Positions 44,048-53,230 of a stretch of DNA of 64,000 nt are shown here, piece by piece. This stretch comes from Aquibacillus kalidii. Its GTDB lineage: Bacteria; Bacillota; Bacilli; Bacillales; Amphibacillaceae. Where the stretch lies: contig NZ_JACLZI010000050.1 in NCBI RefSeq assembly GCF_014280935.1, forward strand, positions 1 through 64,000. The letters run 5' to 3'. Position 1 is the stretch's first letter; every line of letters starts with the position of its first letter. A model generated the notes under the pieces. The model saw nothing but the letters and a program-made list of their open reading frames with translations. It was not told where the DNA came from and did not search any database. A program made the position numbers and the translations under genes.

Positions 44048-44160
44048 TAAAGATAGGCCTCCTCTTTTTGGCTTTTTTAATCTCTTTTTAACCTCGTCAT
44101 ATAAGACTGAAAATATACTTAGAAAGCACTAGGAGAAGTGACTAGAATTTTGAAAACGAT

Positions 44161-44604
44161 TCACTCTGTGTCATGCGGCAAAATATAGCGATACGAGACC
44201 GGTGAACTTAATACAGTTGATGTATTTATCGTGCCATATGGCATTAAACTATCGATTAATACCCTCATTTGATTCATATTTGATACTGCAGCTTTTAAAT
44301 AGTAGCTAACATGGCCTGTGACTCGATGACATTCAATGATGTCATACTTCTGTTTAATCATACTTTCAAATTCCTGTGGTGATACCTTTAAGCCACTAAC
44401 TTGAACGATTAACAGGATCTCTCTTCCTATTGCAGGTAAGGATACTCGAGCTGAGAATTCCTCAATAATCCCCTTTTCTTTAAGCCTATGTATTCGCTCC
44501 GTTACACTTGGCCTGCTTAACGCCAATAATTTAGATAGATCACTAATTGAAATCCGTGCATCTTTCTGCAAGATTTGTAAAATTTGTCTGTCTAACTTGT
44601 CCAA
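44161..44604 (-). CDS. Lrp/AsnC family transcriptional regulator
   Basis: 147 residues: winged helix at 1-60 (LDRQILQILQKDARISISDLSKLLALSRPSVTERIHRLKEKGII) and a RAM effector domain (about 65-140). The start is a TTG preceded by AAGGGAGATAG. It is divergent from the yitT-like gene with 160 bp of AT-rich DNA between, so that neighbour is its likely target. No specific operator was resolved. Confidence 0.92.
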   Translation of the reverse strand: MDKLDRQILQILQKDARISISDLSKLLALSRPSVTERIHRLKEKGIIEEFSARVSLPAIGREILLIVQVSGLKVSPQEFESMIKQKYDIIECHRVTGHVSYYLKAAVSNMNQMRVLIDSLMPYGTINTSTVLSSPVSYRYILPHDTE

Positions 44605-44764
44605 AACTATCTCCCTTTCAAAATGTCAGATTTATTGTTATATTGATTTCATTTTGTAAAATTAAATTGATTATATCATTCATAATTATATATGTAATCA
44701 TCATTCATTATACTAAAATTAAATTATGGTATTTTTTTGAAAAAACATAAAAAGGAGATATGCA

Positions 44765-45391
44765 ATGAAAAAGATATTAATGATATTTCTCGGAATCATT
44801 ATAACAAGCTGTGGTGTTATTGTTTTAAAGCACTCTCAAATAGTAACTGGAGGTACTGCTGGTTTAGCGCTAAATCTCTCCTATATATTTCATTCCCCAT
44901 TCTCTATTCTATTTTTTATCATAAACATACCCTTCTATATATTTTCTGTGTTAAGAATGGGTTGGAAGTTTACACTTTCAACGATGGCGTCTGTAAGTGT
45001 ACTATCTTTAATCACAAGCCTTGATCAATGGATTCCTACCTTTACGATTGCTTCATGGTTAGGTGCTATTATCGGTGGCGCCTTTATCGGTATCGGATTA
45101 TCAATTTTATTTGCAAATGGCTCTTCTTTAGGCGGGGCTAATATACTAGCTTTATTTCTTCACAAACGTTATAACCTAAATCCTGGTATAACCAATTTTG
45201 CTTTTGACTTTTTAGTCGTGCTAACTAGTATGTATTCTGTTGGATTATTTAGGGGAGTGTCCTCTATTTTATCTATTGCAATTACATCAGTAGTAATCAG
45301 TTATTTCAAAAATAAAATATCAGGTAAACAAGAAAAACCTGCTCGTGTCAAAAGCCAAAAGGTCCAACAAAAAGTGGCAGTTTCTCAATAA
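44765..45391 (+). CDS. YitT family membrane protein (DUF161)
   Basis: 208 residues with five to six helices; the family hallmark GGTAGLALNLSYIFH appears near residues 29-43 and GSSLGGANILALFLHKRYNLNPG at about 120-142. There is a basic, Gln-rich tail (KQEKPARVKSQKVQQK). It lacks the C-terminal DUF2179 domain of longer YitT proteins. Function unknown, perhaps transport. Divergent from the Lrp gene; ends at a strong terminator. ATG with AAGGAGAT. Confidence 0.85.
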   Translation: MKKILMIFLGIIITSCGVIVLKHSQIVTGGTAGLALNLSYIFHSPFSILFFIINIPFYIFSVLRMGWKFTLSTMASVSVLSLITSLDQWIPTFTIASWLGAIIGGAFIGIGLSILFANGSSLGGANILALFLHKRYNLNPGITNFAFDFLVVLTSMYSVGLFRGVSSILSIAITSVVISYFKNKISGKQEKPARVKSQKVQQKVAVSQ

Positions 45392-45403
45392 TATACTATA
45401 AGT

Positions 45404-45437
45404 AAAACAGGACTAGATATGATCTAGTCCTGTTTTT
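45404..45437 (+). terminator. Terminator of the yitT-like gene
   Basis: AAAACAGGACTAGAT and ATCTAGTCCTGTTTT form a 15-bp stem with ATG as loop, followed by T. Confidence 0.93.
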
Positions 45438-45744
45438 AATTTCTTCTTTTTACTAAAAAAAGTCGTACTCTAATAGTTTAACCTTTATGATTATCTGCGC
45501 ATATCTCACATGAAAAGGCGCATATCTGATGTGCGTTGACGCAAATCCTAGTCATTAGACGTATTAATGACACTAGTTGACGCAGATCCTACTTCGAAAG
45601 ACGCATAAGTGAGAGAATTCTCCTCACTCACAAGAATGCACTCTGTATGAATTTGAATTGTTTTACATTCGACTAAAAACTGACAACAAACAACTGTTAT
45701 TATAAAATATATGATAGAAGCTACACTTATAAGGAGGAGTCTTC
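45438..45744. repeat. Intergenic region with degenerate GCGCATATCT/GACGCA repeats
   Basis: No gene. Between about 45495 and 45615 short related words recur: GCGCATATCTCACATG, GCGCATATCTGATGTGCG, GACGCAAATCCTAG, GACGCAGATCCTA and GACGCATAAGTGAG. The spacing is irregular (about 24-40 bp). A good ribosome site (AAGGAGG) for the amidase closes the region. Confidence 0.5.
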
Positions 45745-47178
45745 ATGAATTGGATTTTTGCAACAATAGAGGAATTACAAGCTGCAATGACAGAGGGAGA
45801 GTTAACCGCAAAAGAGTTAACGTTATTTTATTTACAAAGAATTGCTTCATACGATAAGGAAGGACCAAAAATTAACGCAATAGCTGAAATAAACCCTGAT
45901 GCTCTCCATATTGCCGAAGCACTAGATGCGGAACGTAGTTTAACTGGTCCTAGAGGGCCACTTCATGGGATACCAATCCTTATCAAGGATAATATTGATT
46001 CTGGAGACAAAATGCATACTACAGCAGGATCTGTTGCACTGGAAAACCATTATGCTACAAAAGACTCCTTTGTAGCAAAAAAGCTCCGTGAAGCAGGTGC
46101 CGTTATTTTAGGGAAAGCTAACCTTACCGAGTGGGCTAATTTTATGACAGAAGGTATGCCTAATGGATATAGTTCTAGAGGTGGTCAAGTATTAAATCCA
46201 TATGGACCTGGAAAGTTTGATGTGGGTGGATCGAGTTCTGGTCCAGGAGCTGCTATTGCCTCTGGGTTTGCTGCTGCAAGTGTTGGAACCGAAACTAGTG
46301 GATCCATACTAAGTCCAGCAAGTAGCAATTCCATCGTGGGGATTAAGCCAACAGTTGGTTTAATAAGTAGAAGTGGTATTATTCCAATTGCCCATAGCCA
46401 GGACACAGCAGGACCAATGGCTCCAACTGTAGCCGACGCTGCTATTCTTCTAGGCGCCTTAACTGAAACGGATGCTGATGATCCAGCAACCTTTATAAGT
46501 GAAGGCAAAGCACAAAAAGATTATACGAGTAATTTGGTGTTAGAGGGTCTTAATGGAGCACGAATAGGTGTAGATCGTAATTACCTTACCGAACTTGATG
46601 AGGAAGAATTACAACTTGCTAACGAAGCTATCAATGTGTTAACTCGATTAGGCGCTCAGGTAATTGATCCTGTAGAAATTACAACTGACCCATCCAATTA
46701 CAGCGTGTTATACCATGAATTTAAAGCAGACTTAAATGCATATCTTGCTAAAGTTTCTGGGAATGTTCCTGTACACAATTTGAATGAATTAATACAGTTT
46801 AACCAGCAACATAAAGAAAAAGCTTTGAAATATGGACAAAGTATCTTGATTGAATCTGATGAGAAATCTGGATCTCTTACAGAGGCAGAGTATATAAATG
46901 CGAGAGTAGAAGACATAACATTGTCTCAAACAGAGGGAATTGATGCTGTGATGGACAAGCATAACTTAGATGCCTTGTTTTTTGTAAACTATTACGGTTG
47001 TGCCATTGCAGCGAAAGCCGGTTATCCATCTATCACTGTGCCTGCTGGATACACATCAGAAGGAAAGCCCTTTGGTATAACTTTTACAGGTAGGGCCTTT
47101 AGTGAAGATAAGTTAATCGAATTAGCCTACGCTTATGAACAAGCAACTAAACTAAGAAGAGCCCCTACATTCCATTAA
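45745..47178 (+). CDS. Amidase (amidase-signature family)
   Basis: 477 residues. The Ser-cisSer-Lys triad is visible: Lys in [13 protein letters not shown] (about 80), then the Gly/Ser-rich [28 protein letters not shown] (about 157-183) containing cis-Ser and nucleophile. [18 protein letters not shown] and [10 protein letters not shown] follow. No other Gat subunits and no signal peptide, so it is a free cytosolic amidase of unknown substrate rather than GatA. Single gene with its own terminator. Confidence 0.9.
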   Translation: MNWIFATIEELQAAMTEGELTAKELTLFYLQRIASYDKEGPKINAIAEINPDALHIAEALDAERSLTGPRGPLHGIPILIKDNIDSGDKMHTTAGSVALENHYATKDSFVAKKLREAGAVILGKANLTEWANFMTEGMPNGYSSRGGQVLNPYGPGKFDVGGSSSGPGAAIASGFAAASVGTETSGSILSPASSNSIVGIKPTVGLISRSGIIPIAHSQDTAGPMAPTVADAAILLGALTETDADDPATFISEGKAQKDYTSNLVLEGLNGARIGVDRNYLTELDEEELQLANEAINVLTRLGAQVIDPVEITTDPSNYSVLYHEFKADLNAYLAKVSGNVPVHNLNELIQFNQQHKEKALKYGQSILIESDEKSGSLTEAEYINARVEDITLSQTEGIDAVMDKHNLDALFFVNYYGCAIAAKAGYPSITVPAGYTSEGKPFGITFTGRAFSEDKLIELAYAYEQATKLRRAPTFH

Positions 47179-47205
47179 AAAGTGACCTTAAAGGTCACTT
47201 TTTTC
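47179..47205 (+). terminator. Terminator of the amidase gene
   Basis: AAAGTGACCTT and AAGGTCACTTT pair directly, followed by TTTC. Confidence 0.92.
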
Positions 47206-47340
47206 TATAGTTTCTTTCTTCTAGATCTACATTCTCCATTTTGTAAACAAATTTAGCTTGCTAGCTATTCAATAATTTATTTACACGTGAATAATTTCAC
47301 ATTATATTAGAGATATAATTTTGAGAGGAGGTGTAGCCAT

Positions 47341-47931
47341 ATGAAGCGAGTCACAGTAGCTATATTACTTGTAGTGGGTCTCCTGTTTATCGTAATGAAA
47401 TTTTCAAACACAACTTCAGCTGTCGATAACATAAATGATGTTGAACATATAAATTATAAAAATACTTACAACATGAATGACGATGAATATATTGTGTATT
47501 TTTGGCAAGAATCGTGCAAATACTGCTTGGAAGTAAAGCAAGACGTAAATCAGTATTTGCAGCAATCTTCGGCACCCATTTATATTGTGGATATGAAAGA
47601 TACTAGTAACAGTAATGCATGGTACAATTGGGAATTCCACCATCAAAAATATGATCAAAAGATTGGAACCATAAAAGATGGTGAAGAAGTTCTTGATGAA
47701 GACATAGATTTATCAGACTTTGAGAATGACAAAAATGTTGACTGGATTATAGAAATAACTGAATCAAATGAGTTAATCGCCCACCATAATACGCCTTATG
47801 CTAACTTGGAACCAAATTCCGTTGATGAACTTGAAATTACCGGAACCCCTACTATGCTTAAAATTAAAAATGGGAAATTAGAAGGTTATGCTGTTGGAGT
47901 TGAACAGGTAAGAAAACTATTAGTAAAATAA
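47341..47931 (+). CDS. Membrane-anchored thioredoxin-like protein
   Basis: 196 residues: one N-terminal hydrophobic segment (about 5-20) acting as anchor or signal, then a thioredoxin-like fold. The redox motif ESCKYC gives CxxC at about 59-62, preceded by YIVYFWQ, and the cis-Pro loop is ITGTPTMLKIKNGK near 170. Between them an acidic insert (GTIKDGEEVLDEDIDLSDFENDKNVDW) makes the domain larger than thioredoxin. Likely acts outside the membrane in thiol exchange; partner unknown. ATG with GAGAGGAGGTG. Confidence 0.78.
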   Translation: MKRVTVAILLVVGLLFIVMKFSNTTSAVDNINDVEHINYKNTYNMNDDEYIVYFWQESCKYCLEVKQDVNQYLQQSSAPIYIVDMKDTSNSNAWYNWEFHHQKYDQKIGTIKDGEEVLDEDIDLSDFENDKNVDWIIEITESNELIAHHNTPYANLEPNSVDELEITGTPTMLKIKNGKLEGYAVGVEQVRKLLVK

Positions 47932-47947
47932 ATAGTAGTGGTCATAA

Positions 47948-48544
47948 TTATTGTACAAATAGCTGGTCGGCACGGTATACTTTCCCAAAATAGTTATCAA
48001 TATTCCTTAGGGACATCTCATGCTCTTCATCAGAAAAGGCAGCTGTACAGTCCGATAATAAAGTAACCCCATAATCAAGCATAAAACCATCTCGAGCAGT
48101 TGATTCTACACAAACATTGGTACTGACACCCGCTATGATTAATTCTTTAATTGAATAAGCCTTTAAAACAGATTCCAGTTTTGTATGGATGAAAGCACTA
48201 TACCGATGTTTAACAATGACAATATCATCTGATGACGGTGCAATCTTATAAAATTCAGATCCCCACTCTCCTTTTCTGCATAACCCACTTTGATCTCCCT
48301 TCATTCTACTTACCCATGTAGGGGAATCTGTACTTTTCTCATGAATTGTTTTTATAAAGATAATCGGCAATTTCTCTGCTCTTGCCCCTTCTATAAATGA
48401 ATCTAATTTAGGTATCATCTGTTGTATCATATGGACAGACGAACCTTGCCTCGCTAAATAGCCATCTTCATGACAATAGTCATTTTGAATGTCCACAACT
48501 AGTACAGCTGTTGATTTATTACTAATCGATTGATTTAACTTCAT
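47948..48544 (-). CDS. Isochorismatase-family cysteine hydrolase
   Basis: 198 residues. Catalytic triad: Asp in VLVVDIQNDYC (about 18), Lys in VIVKHRYSAF (about 102) and Cys in GVSTNVCVESTARDGFMLDYG (about 137). Family members hydrolyse amides of small molecules (nicotinamide, ureidoacrylate, carbamoyl compounds). A perfect TnrA-type site lies about 213 bp upstream, so a nitrogen-scavenging role is plausible. Start ATG 48544 with GGAAGAAGGG. Confidence 0.88.
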   Translation of the reverse strand: MKLNQSISNKSTAVLVVDIQNDYCHEDGYLARQGSSVHMIQQMIPKLDSFIEGARAEKLPIIFIKTIHEKSTDSPTWVSRMKGDQSGLCRKGEWGSEFYKIAPSSDDIVIVKHRYSAFIHTKLESVLKAYSIKELIIAGVSTNVCVESTARDGFMLDYGVTLLSDCTAAFSDEEHEMSLRNIDNYFGKVYRADQLFVQ

Positions 48545-48620
48545 GGTAAAAGGACCCTTCTTCCTCGTTACAGTGTTCTCTTACCATCTATTGTCTTCTA
48601 TTTCCTCTTAATTATCACAC

Positions 48621-48680
48621 AAAAAAGACAACAGTTATCATAGAAAGGTAATCCTTCTCTATGATAACGGCTGTCTTTTG
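48621..48680 (-). terminator. Long hairpin between MATE and cysteine-hydrolase genes
   Basis: GTTATCATAGA pairs with TCTATGATAAC and the outer AAAAGACA with TGTCTTTT, giving a stem of about 20 bp with small mismatches; on the minus strand TTTTTTG follows. It ends MATE transcripts, but it also lies between the TnrA box at 48757 and the hydrolase gene. Confidence 0.88.
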
Positions 48681-48756
48681 TTAGTCTTGACTTCCCTTTT
48701 TTATCTTTATCTTCTAAAGTAACTTTAGCATATTAATTTATGGAATCCTATAGTTT

Positions 48757-48773
48757 TGTAAGATTTTCTTACA
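48757..48773. promoter_or_regulatory. TnrA/GlnR-type box
   Basis: TGTAAGATTTTCTTACA fits TGTNANAWWWTNTNACA at every fixed position. It lies between the MATE stop and the cysteine hydrolase. On the minus strand TATGCT, a possible -10, follows about 30 bp further. Confidence 0.75.
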
Positions 48774-48836
48774 ATGAAATAATTTTAGTTAACATAACTA
48801 CTTGAGGCGAACTTCATTAGCGTTATTATGTCTAAC

Positions 48837-50186
48837 CTACGAAAGCTTTTTACTAGGAAACAGTTGTTTTTCTTTCCATTTTCCGAATCGAAAATACAAA
48901 TAGGCAAAAAGACTGCTAATTATAAAACTAACTCCCATTCCTAATGCTATTCCTTTTTCTCCAAATAGATCGGAGAACAAATAAGTTAACGGAAATCGGA
49001 GGATCCAGAAAGAAATTATATTAAGCACTAAAACTTGATACATGGCACCTGATGCACGCACTATCCCATTTAAAATAAAATTAATGCCTAAGAAAGGATA
49101 GAAGAAAGCGACAATCATTAAATACTGAGAACCAAATTCTACTGCTCTCGGATCCTGTATAAATAATTTAATTCCATATTCAGCTAAAAGGACAATTAAA
49201 AGTGCAAAAAAGAGCATGACTGCCAAATTATAAACAAGACCATAGATAGATATTTTTTTTACTCGTTCCCATTTGTTAACGCCAATATTTTGCCCAGCCA
49301 TACTGTTTACTGCTGTACCTAATGCATGAGCAGGAAGCATAAATAAACTATCTAGCCGTTGCGCAGCACTAAAGCCTGCAACTACTGCTTCACCATGGGA
49401 GGTAACGACACTCATAATTGCAGCAGATCCAGCTGATATAACAGACATTTGCAAACCTGAGGGAATTCCAAGATTAAGTATAAGTTTTACTTCCTCAAAT
49501 GCAGGGGTTGTAGGTATAGAAAAAGGTACCAACTTTTTTGATATAACATAAACAATACCGTAGATAAAAGCAATTCCTTGTGAACAGACTGTTGCATAGG
49601 CAGCACCATTGACCCCTATATTAAAGGCAGAAATAAATAAAGGATCTAAGACTATATTTAATAGCACAGCAATTAGAACAATACGTAGCGGTGTTCGGCT
49701 ATCCCCTAAAGCCCTTAAGACAGTGCCAATAAAGTTATAGCCTAACAAAAACAAAATCCCTATCGCGTTAATTTTTAAATAGGATGCCGATTCAGATAAC
49801 ATTTTTTCAGGTGTACCCAAAATGTTTAAGATGGGTTCTGCAGCAAGGTAACCAACTAATCCTAAAACTATTGCCATTATTGTTAGCGTTACGACAAATG
49901 CATTTAAATACCTCTTTAGTCCTTCTTCATTATTTTTCCCTTTTTGTTGGGAAAGGACAGTCAACGTTGTATTGTTGATACCAATAATAAAGGATAAAAT
50001 AGTAAAAATAACAGTTGAGGAAATGGCTACCGCACCTAATGCATTAGCACCTAATAAGTTCCCTACCCATAAGCTATCTGCAAATTGATACGACACTTGA
50101 AGTAGCTGGGTAAGCATGATCGGGCCTGAAAACAGAAGAAGTTGTTTCATAATATTACCTTCTGTAAAATCCTGTTGTTTCCTCAT
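48837..50186 (-). CDS. MATE family efflux transporter
   Basis: 449 residues with 12 helices in two related halves. N-terminal FSGPIMLTQLLQVSYQFADSLWVGNLLGANALGAVAIS is the classic MATE start. Exports drugs or metabolites by Na+ or H+ antiport; closest to the multidrug branch, substrate unknown. Single gene; its transcript ends at the long hairpin. Start ATG with AAAAGGGG. Confidence 0.92.
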   Translation of the reverse strand: MRKQQDFTEGNIMKQLLLFSGPIMLTQLLQVSYQFADSLWVGNLLGANALGAVAISSTVIFTILSFIIGINNTTLTVLSQQKGKNNEEGLKRYLNAFVVTLTIMAIVLGLVGYLAAEPILNILGTPEKMLSESASYLKINAIGILFLLGYNFIGTVLRALGDSRTPLRIVLIAVLLNIVLDPLFISAFNIGVNGAAYATVCSQGIAFIYGIVYVISKKLVPFSIPTTPAFEEVKLILNLGIPSGLQMSVISAGSAAIMSVVTSHGEAVVAGFSAAQRLDSLFMLPAHALGTAVNSMAGQNIGVNKWERVKKISIYGLVYNLAVMLFFALLIVLLAEYGIKLFIQDPRAVEFGSQYLMIVAFFYPFLGINFILNGIVRASGAMYQVLVLNIISFWILRFPLTYLFSDLFGEKGIALGMGVSFIISSLFAYLYFRFGKWKEKQLFPSKKLS

Positions 50187-50368
50187 ATACTACGACCCCT
50201 TTTCACAATAAAACATACCAATCTATTCTAGCAGTTTATCGATCGTTTATCATGGATATCACTTTGATTATACGGATTCATTTTTCTTTTTCTTCCCTTA
50301 TATTAAGATTCCTTTTATAATAGATATACTTTATTTATTCTTTAATAGATTAAGAAAGTAGGATCAGC

Positions 50369-51886
50369 ATGAATTTTACTCCATTTCAGAATAAACTCTT
50401 TCGAAACTATCTAATTGGTTCCTTTATAGCAGTCATGATTGTAGGAACTACTTTCATCTCCCATACCTTAATTGTACCCAAAAAAGATCTAGGGATATTG
50501 TTAGGTGTGCTTTTCTTCTCGTTAATTTGCATGTTAATAAGCGAATCGATTTTATATAAAAAACATGTGCGACCAATTAAAAATGTACTGGACCTTGATG
50601 TAGCATCATTGGAGGAATTTAAAAAGGCATACTTAACGACCCTTCGTTTTCCTGTATTATCTCTTAAACGAATCTTGCTACCGCACTTTTTGGGACTAGC
50701 TATACCTGCATCACTATTAACTATGTTTTTCATAAATCAACAAATCATTACCATACCAATCTATTATGTTGTATTTGCTTGGATAGGCGCTTTTTTAATT
50801 GCATTTACACACGCAATAATTGAATTTTTATTAACCTCAAAGGCGATCATTCCTGTATTAAAAACACTACGAAAAAAAACATTAGCCATTTATCAGGTAG
50901 ATTTAAACGTAGAAAATTACGTACTCCTGTCAATAAAACGAAAATTTTTCTTTAGTATTCTGTTTATTGGAATTTTTCCTGTACTGTTGTTTAGCTTGGC
51001 TACTTTTATCTACCTAATTCAATTAGACAGGGCTATTATTTATGAGTATTGGCAATGGGCAGCAGCCATTATGTTAATTGTTGGTATTACTTCTATTTAT
51101 TTTTCTACCTTATTAACTAAAGAAGTAGAAGAACCAATTAATCATCTTCAACAAGGGATGAAAAGTGTACAAAACGGTTTACTTCCTAAGATAGATGAAC
51201 ACTACACTGATGAGTTTTCTAAGTTAATGGCCGGTTTTAACCACATGTCTGATTCTTTAAGGGAAAAAGAACAACTTAACACTAAACTACTGAATAGTTT
51301 CTATACGGTTTTTTCAGCAACCTTGGACGCACGAGACCATTACACCGCTGGGCATTCTATCCGAGTGGCGAATTATGCAGTGGAAATTGGGAAATACACA
51401 GGCCTATCACCTAGTCAATTGGATTTGCTTCACAAATCTGCACTACTCCACGATATTGGAAAAATCGGAATTCGAGATGAGGTCTTATTAAAAGAGGGAA
51501 AATTGACCGATGAAGAATTTGCCCAGATCAAATTACACCCATCTATCGGAGCAGATATTCTAACCCAAATTCAACCAAAGGAAGCAATGGTTGAATTAAT
51601 CCCTGGAGTTAAATACCATCATGAGCGTTATGACGGGAAGGGCTATCCTGATGGCTTAGCTGGAGAGAACATCCCTTTTTTTGGACGAATTCTAGCTGTT
51701 GCAGATGCATTTGATGCGATGACTTCTAATCGTCCTTATCGAAAAGGGATGAGTACTGCTAAAGCATTGTCAATCATTGATGAGGGAAAGGGAACACAAT
51801 GGGACCCTGTTTACGCTAAACTTTTCGTGGAGTTAATGAGAGAAAAACAACAAGAGGAAAATGGGAAACAATACGCGGTAAAGTGA
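50369..51886 (+). CDS. Membrane HD-GYP phosphodiesterase with HAMP domain
   Basis: 505 residues. Six hydrophobic segments (about 12-250), a HAMP-like linker (about 250-305: EPINHLQQGMKSVQNG...DEFSKLMAGFNHM), then an HD-GYP domain. HD is His361-Asp362 (LLHDIGKIG), and HHERYDGKGYP is at 417-427, the active-type signature, followed by ILAVADAFDAMTSNRPYR. Predicted to hydrolyse cyclic di-GMP to GMP or pGpG at the membrane. No GGDEF partner is adjacent. Ends at a strong terminator. ATG with AAGTAGGAT. Confidence 0.93.
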   Translation: MNFTPFQNKLFRNYLIGSFIAVMIVGTTFISHTLIVPKKDLGILLGVLFFSLICMLISESILYKKHVRPIKNVLDLDVASLEEFKKAYLTTLRFPVLSLKRILLPHFLGLAIPASLLTMFFINQQIITIPIYYVVFAWIGAFLIAFTHAIIEFLLTSKAIIPVLKTLRKKTLAIYQVDLNVENYVLLSIKRKFFFSILFIGIFPVLLFSLATFIYLIQLDRAIIYEYWQWAAAIMLIVGITSIYFSTLLTKEVEEPINHLQQGMKSVQNGLLPKIDEHYTDEFSKLMAGFNHMSDSLREKEQLNTKLLNSFYTVFSATLDARDHYTAGHSIRVANYAVEIGKYTGLSPSQLDLLHKSALLHDIGKIGIRDEVLLKEGKLTDEEFAQIKLHPSIGADILTQIQPKEAMVELIPGVKYHHERYDGKGYPDGLAGENIPFFGRILAVADAFDAMTSNRPYRKGMSTAKALSIIDEGKGTQWDPVYAKLFVELMREKQQEENGKQYAVK

Positions 51887-51905
51887 TAACTTTAAAATAC
51901 AAACA

Positions 51906-51946
51906 TAAACTGTGTAATAGCAACATTGCTATTACACAGTTTTTTT
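51906..51946 (+). terminator. Terminator of the HD-GYP gene
   Basis: AACTGTGTAATAGCAA and TTGCTATTACACAGTT form a 16-bp perfect stem around CA, followed by TTTTT. The next gene starts 15 bp later. Confidence 0.95.
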
Positions 51947-51960
51947 AAAGGAGTGATATA

Positions 51961-52188
51961 GTGAAAGTATTTGGAAGAGGTGTTTTCTACATTCTTATTG
52001 GTTTAGGTTTATTGTCCTTGCTGGCTATTCTCACCAAAAGTCAACTCGCAATTCCTTGGTTTATTATACTCCCCATCATTCTCATTGCTTTCTTAGTAGC
52101 TAGTAAACAGGACAACATCGATGGTGGTGATAGTGGCGGTTTTCCTGAACAAGATAGTAACTATGATAGCAGTGGTGATGAAGAGTAA
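51961..52188 (+). CDS. Small two-helix membrane protein with acidic tail
   Basis: 75 residues starting at GTG with AAAGGAGTGAT upstream. Two hydrophobic helices (about 8-25 and 33-48) are followed by a strongly acidic, Gly/Ser/Asp-rich tail (DGGDSGGFPEQDSN). I do not recognise the family. It begins 15 bp after a very strong terminator and has no room for its own promoter, so expression must come from read-through or from a promoter inside the HD-GYP gene. Confidence 0.65.
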   Translation: MKVFGRGVFYILIGLGLLSLLAILTKSQLAIPWFIILPIILIAFLVASKQDNIDGGDSGGFPEQDSNYDSSGDEE

Positions 52189-52201
52189 GATTAAAAAAAG
52201 T

Positions 52202-53011
52202 TTATAAGATTAACCTTGACCTAATTGGTTGTCCGTCCCAAATCACTTCACTTTCCGCTTGCCTCGCTATCACTTCAGGTTCTTTTAGTAATAAAAAGAA
52301 ATTTTTAGTTGGTAATGGACCAAGTTCATGCTTCTCTGACAATCTATCCAAATATTTTCTCATTGATGTTAGATTTTTTGATTGATTATCTCCCTCGCTA
52401 GAAAACTCATATAGGACACCCGCAATTGGCACTCTTTTCACTTTGTAACTACTGGCAACTCTCAGGAAGAAATCCCAGTCCCAGTAATTCATAACCGCTT
52501 CATCAAAGTAACCTATATGGTCATGCAGCTGTTTACGATATAAACTCCCTGATGGTACAAATGTAGAAAACTTTTTCATCTCCTTTAGATCATAGTTATA
52601 CGCAAAGAGAAGCCTACTCTTAGGAATCCTTTGGTTATTCACATGATTATAATCTACGATTTCTACATCCGAATATACTAGATCATAATGATTTAATTCC
52701 TCGACCATACGTTCAATGTGCGTTGGTAAAATAATGTCATCATCATCGATCAACATGATATACTCACCTATGGCATGAGAAACACCTACATTTCTAGCCT
52801 TTACATGCTTGCTATTCTGTTCTAGATTAATAATCTTACAATTAATTTCCCAATACAATTCCTTTAGCTCATCAACGCGGTTACCTGCGTCATTAACAAT
52901 AATCACTTCAAAGTTTGTAAAAGTTTGCTTTATCAGAGATTCCATTAATTCTGCTAAAGAATGAATACGATTATAAGTAGGTATAATGATAGAAACCAGT
53001 GGCTGCTTCAT
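52202..53011 (-). CDS. Family 2 glycosyltransferase
   Basis: 269 residues, GT-A fold. N-terminal VSIIIPTYNRIHSLAELMESLIKQT, nucleotide-sugar Asp in VIIVNDAGNR and the metal motif MLIDDDDIILP (about 91-101); FDEAVMNYWDWDFFLRVA supplies the acceptor-side ED/DWD region. Probably adds a sugar to a cell-surface polymer, or modifies a protein or cofactor. No wall or capsule genes are adjacent. Start ATG with AAAGGAG. Confidence 0.9.
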   Translation of the reverse strand: MKQPLVSIIIPTYNRIHSLAELMESLIKQTFTNFEVIIVNDAGNRVDELKELYWEINCKIINLEQNSKHVKARNVGVSHAIGEYIMLIDDDDIILPTHIERMVEELNHYDLVYSDVEIVDYNHVNNQRIPKSRLLFAYNYDLKEMKKFSTFVPSGSLYRKQLHDHIGYFDEAVMNYWDWDFFLRVASSYKVKRVPIAGVLYEFSSEGDNQSKNLTSMRKYLDRLSEKHELGPLPTKNFFLLLKEPEVIARQAESEVIWDGQPIRSRLIL

Positions 53012-53064
53012 GTTTTTTCTCCTTTATGACCTTCAATTAAATTCGACAATTATCAACAAAAAAC

Positions 53065-53081
53065 GGGTGGTGACAGGCACC
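53065..53081. repeat. GGTG(GTGACAGG)CACC short motif
   Basis: GGGTGGTGACAGGCACC lies in the 219-bp gap upstream of the FbpA-like gene. GGTG and CACC are inverted around GTGACAGG. From memory, this word is frequent in intergenic DNA of Bacillaceae genomes. Confidence 0.4.
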
Positions 53082-53184
53082 TTGTAAACTCCATTATACA
53101 AGAATTTGTGCTCGTTCACTAAATTGTAATTTTTTTTTTCTTTATTTTAGTTTATAACGGATACAATCTGGTTATAATTATAAA

Positions 53185-53198
53185 TATAAGCGCTTACA
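53185..53198. promoter_or_regulatory. cre-like palindrome upstream of the FbpA-like gene
   Basis: TATAAGCGCTTACA fits the cre consensus TGWNANCGNTNWCA at all but one position (A for G at position 2). It lies 33 bp before the ATG at 53231 and just after a TATAAT sequence (53173-53178), a position suited to repression. It could instead be a LacI-family operator. Confidence 0.4.
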
Positions 53199-53230
53199 CA
53201 AAATAAAATACACGAAAGGAAGAATACTCA

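Noticed and set aside
44620-44640. TnrA-like sequence TGTCAGATTTATTGTTA upstream of the Lrp gene
   Set aside because: Three fixed positions of the consensus are wrong, unlike the two perfect boxes elsewhere.
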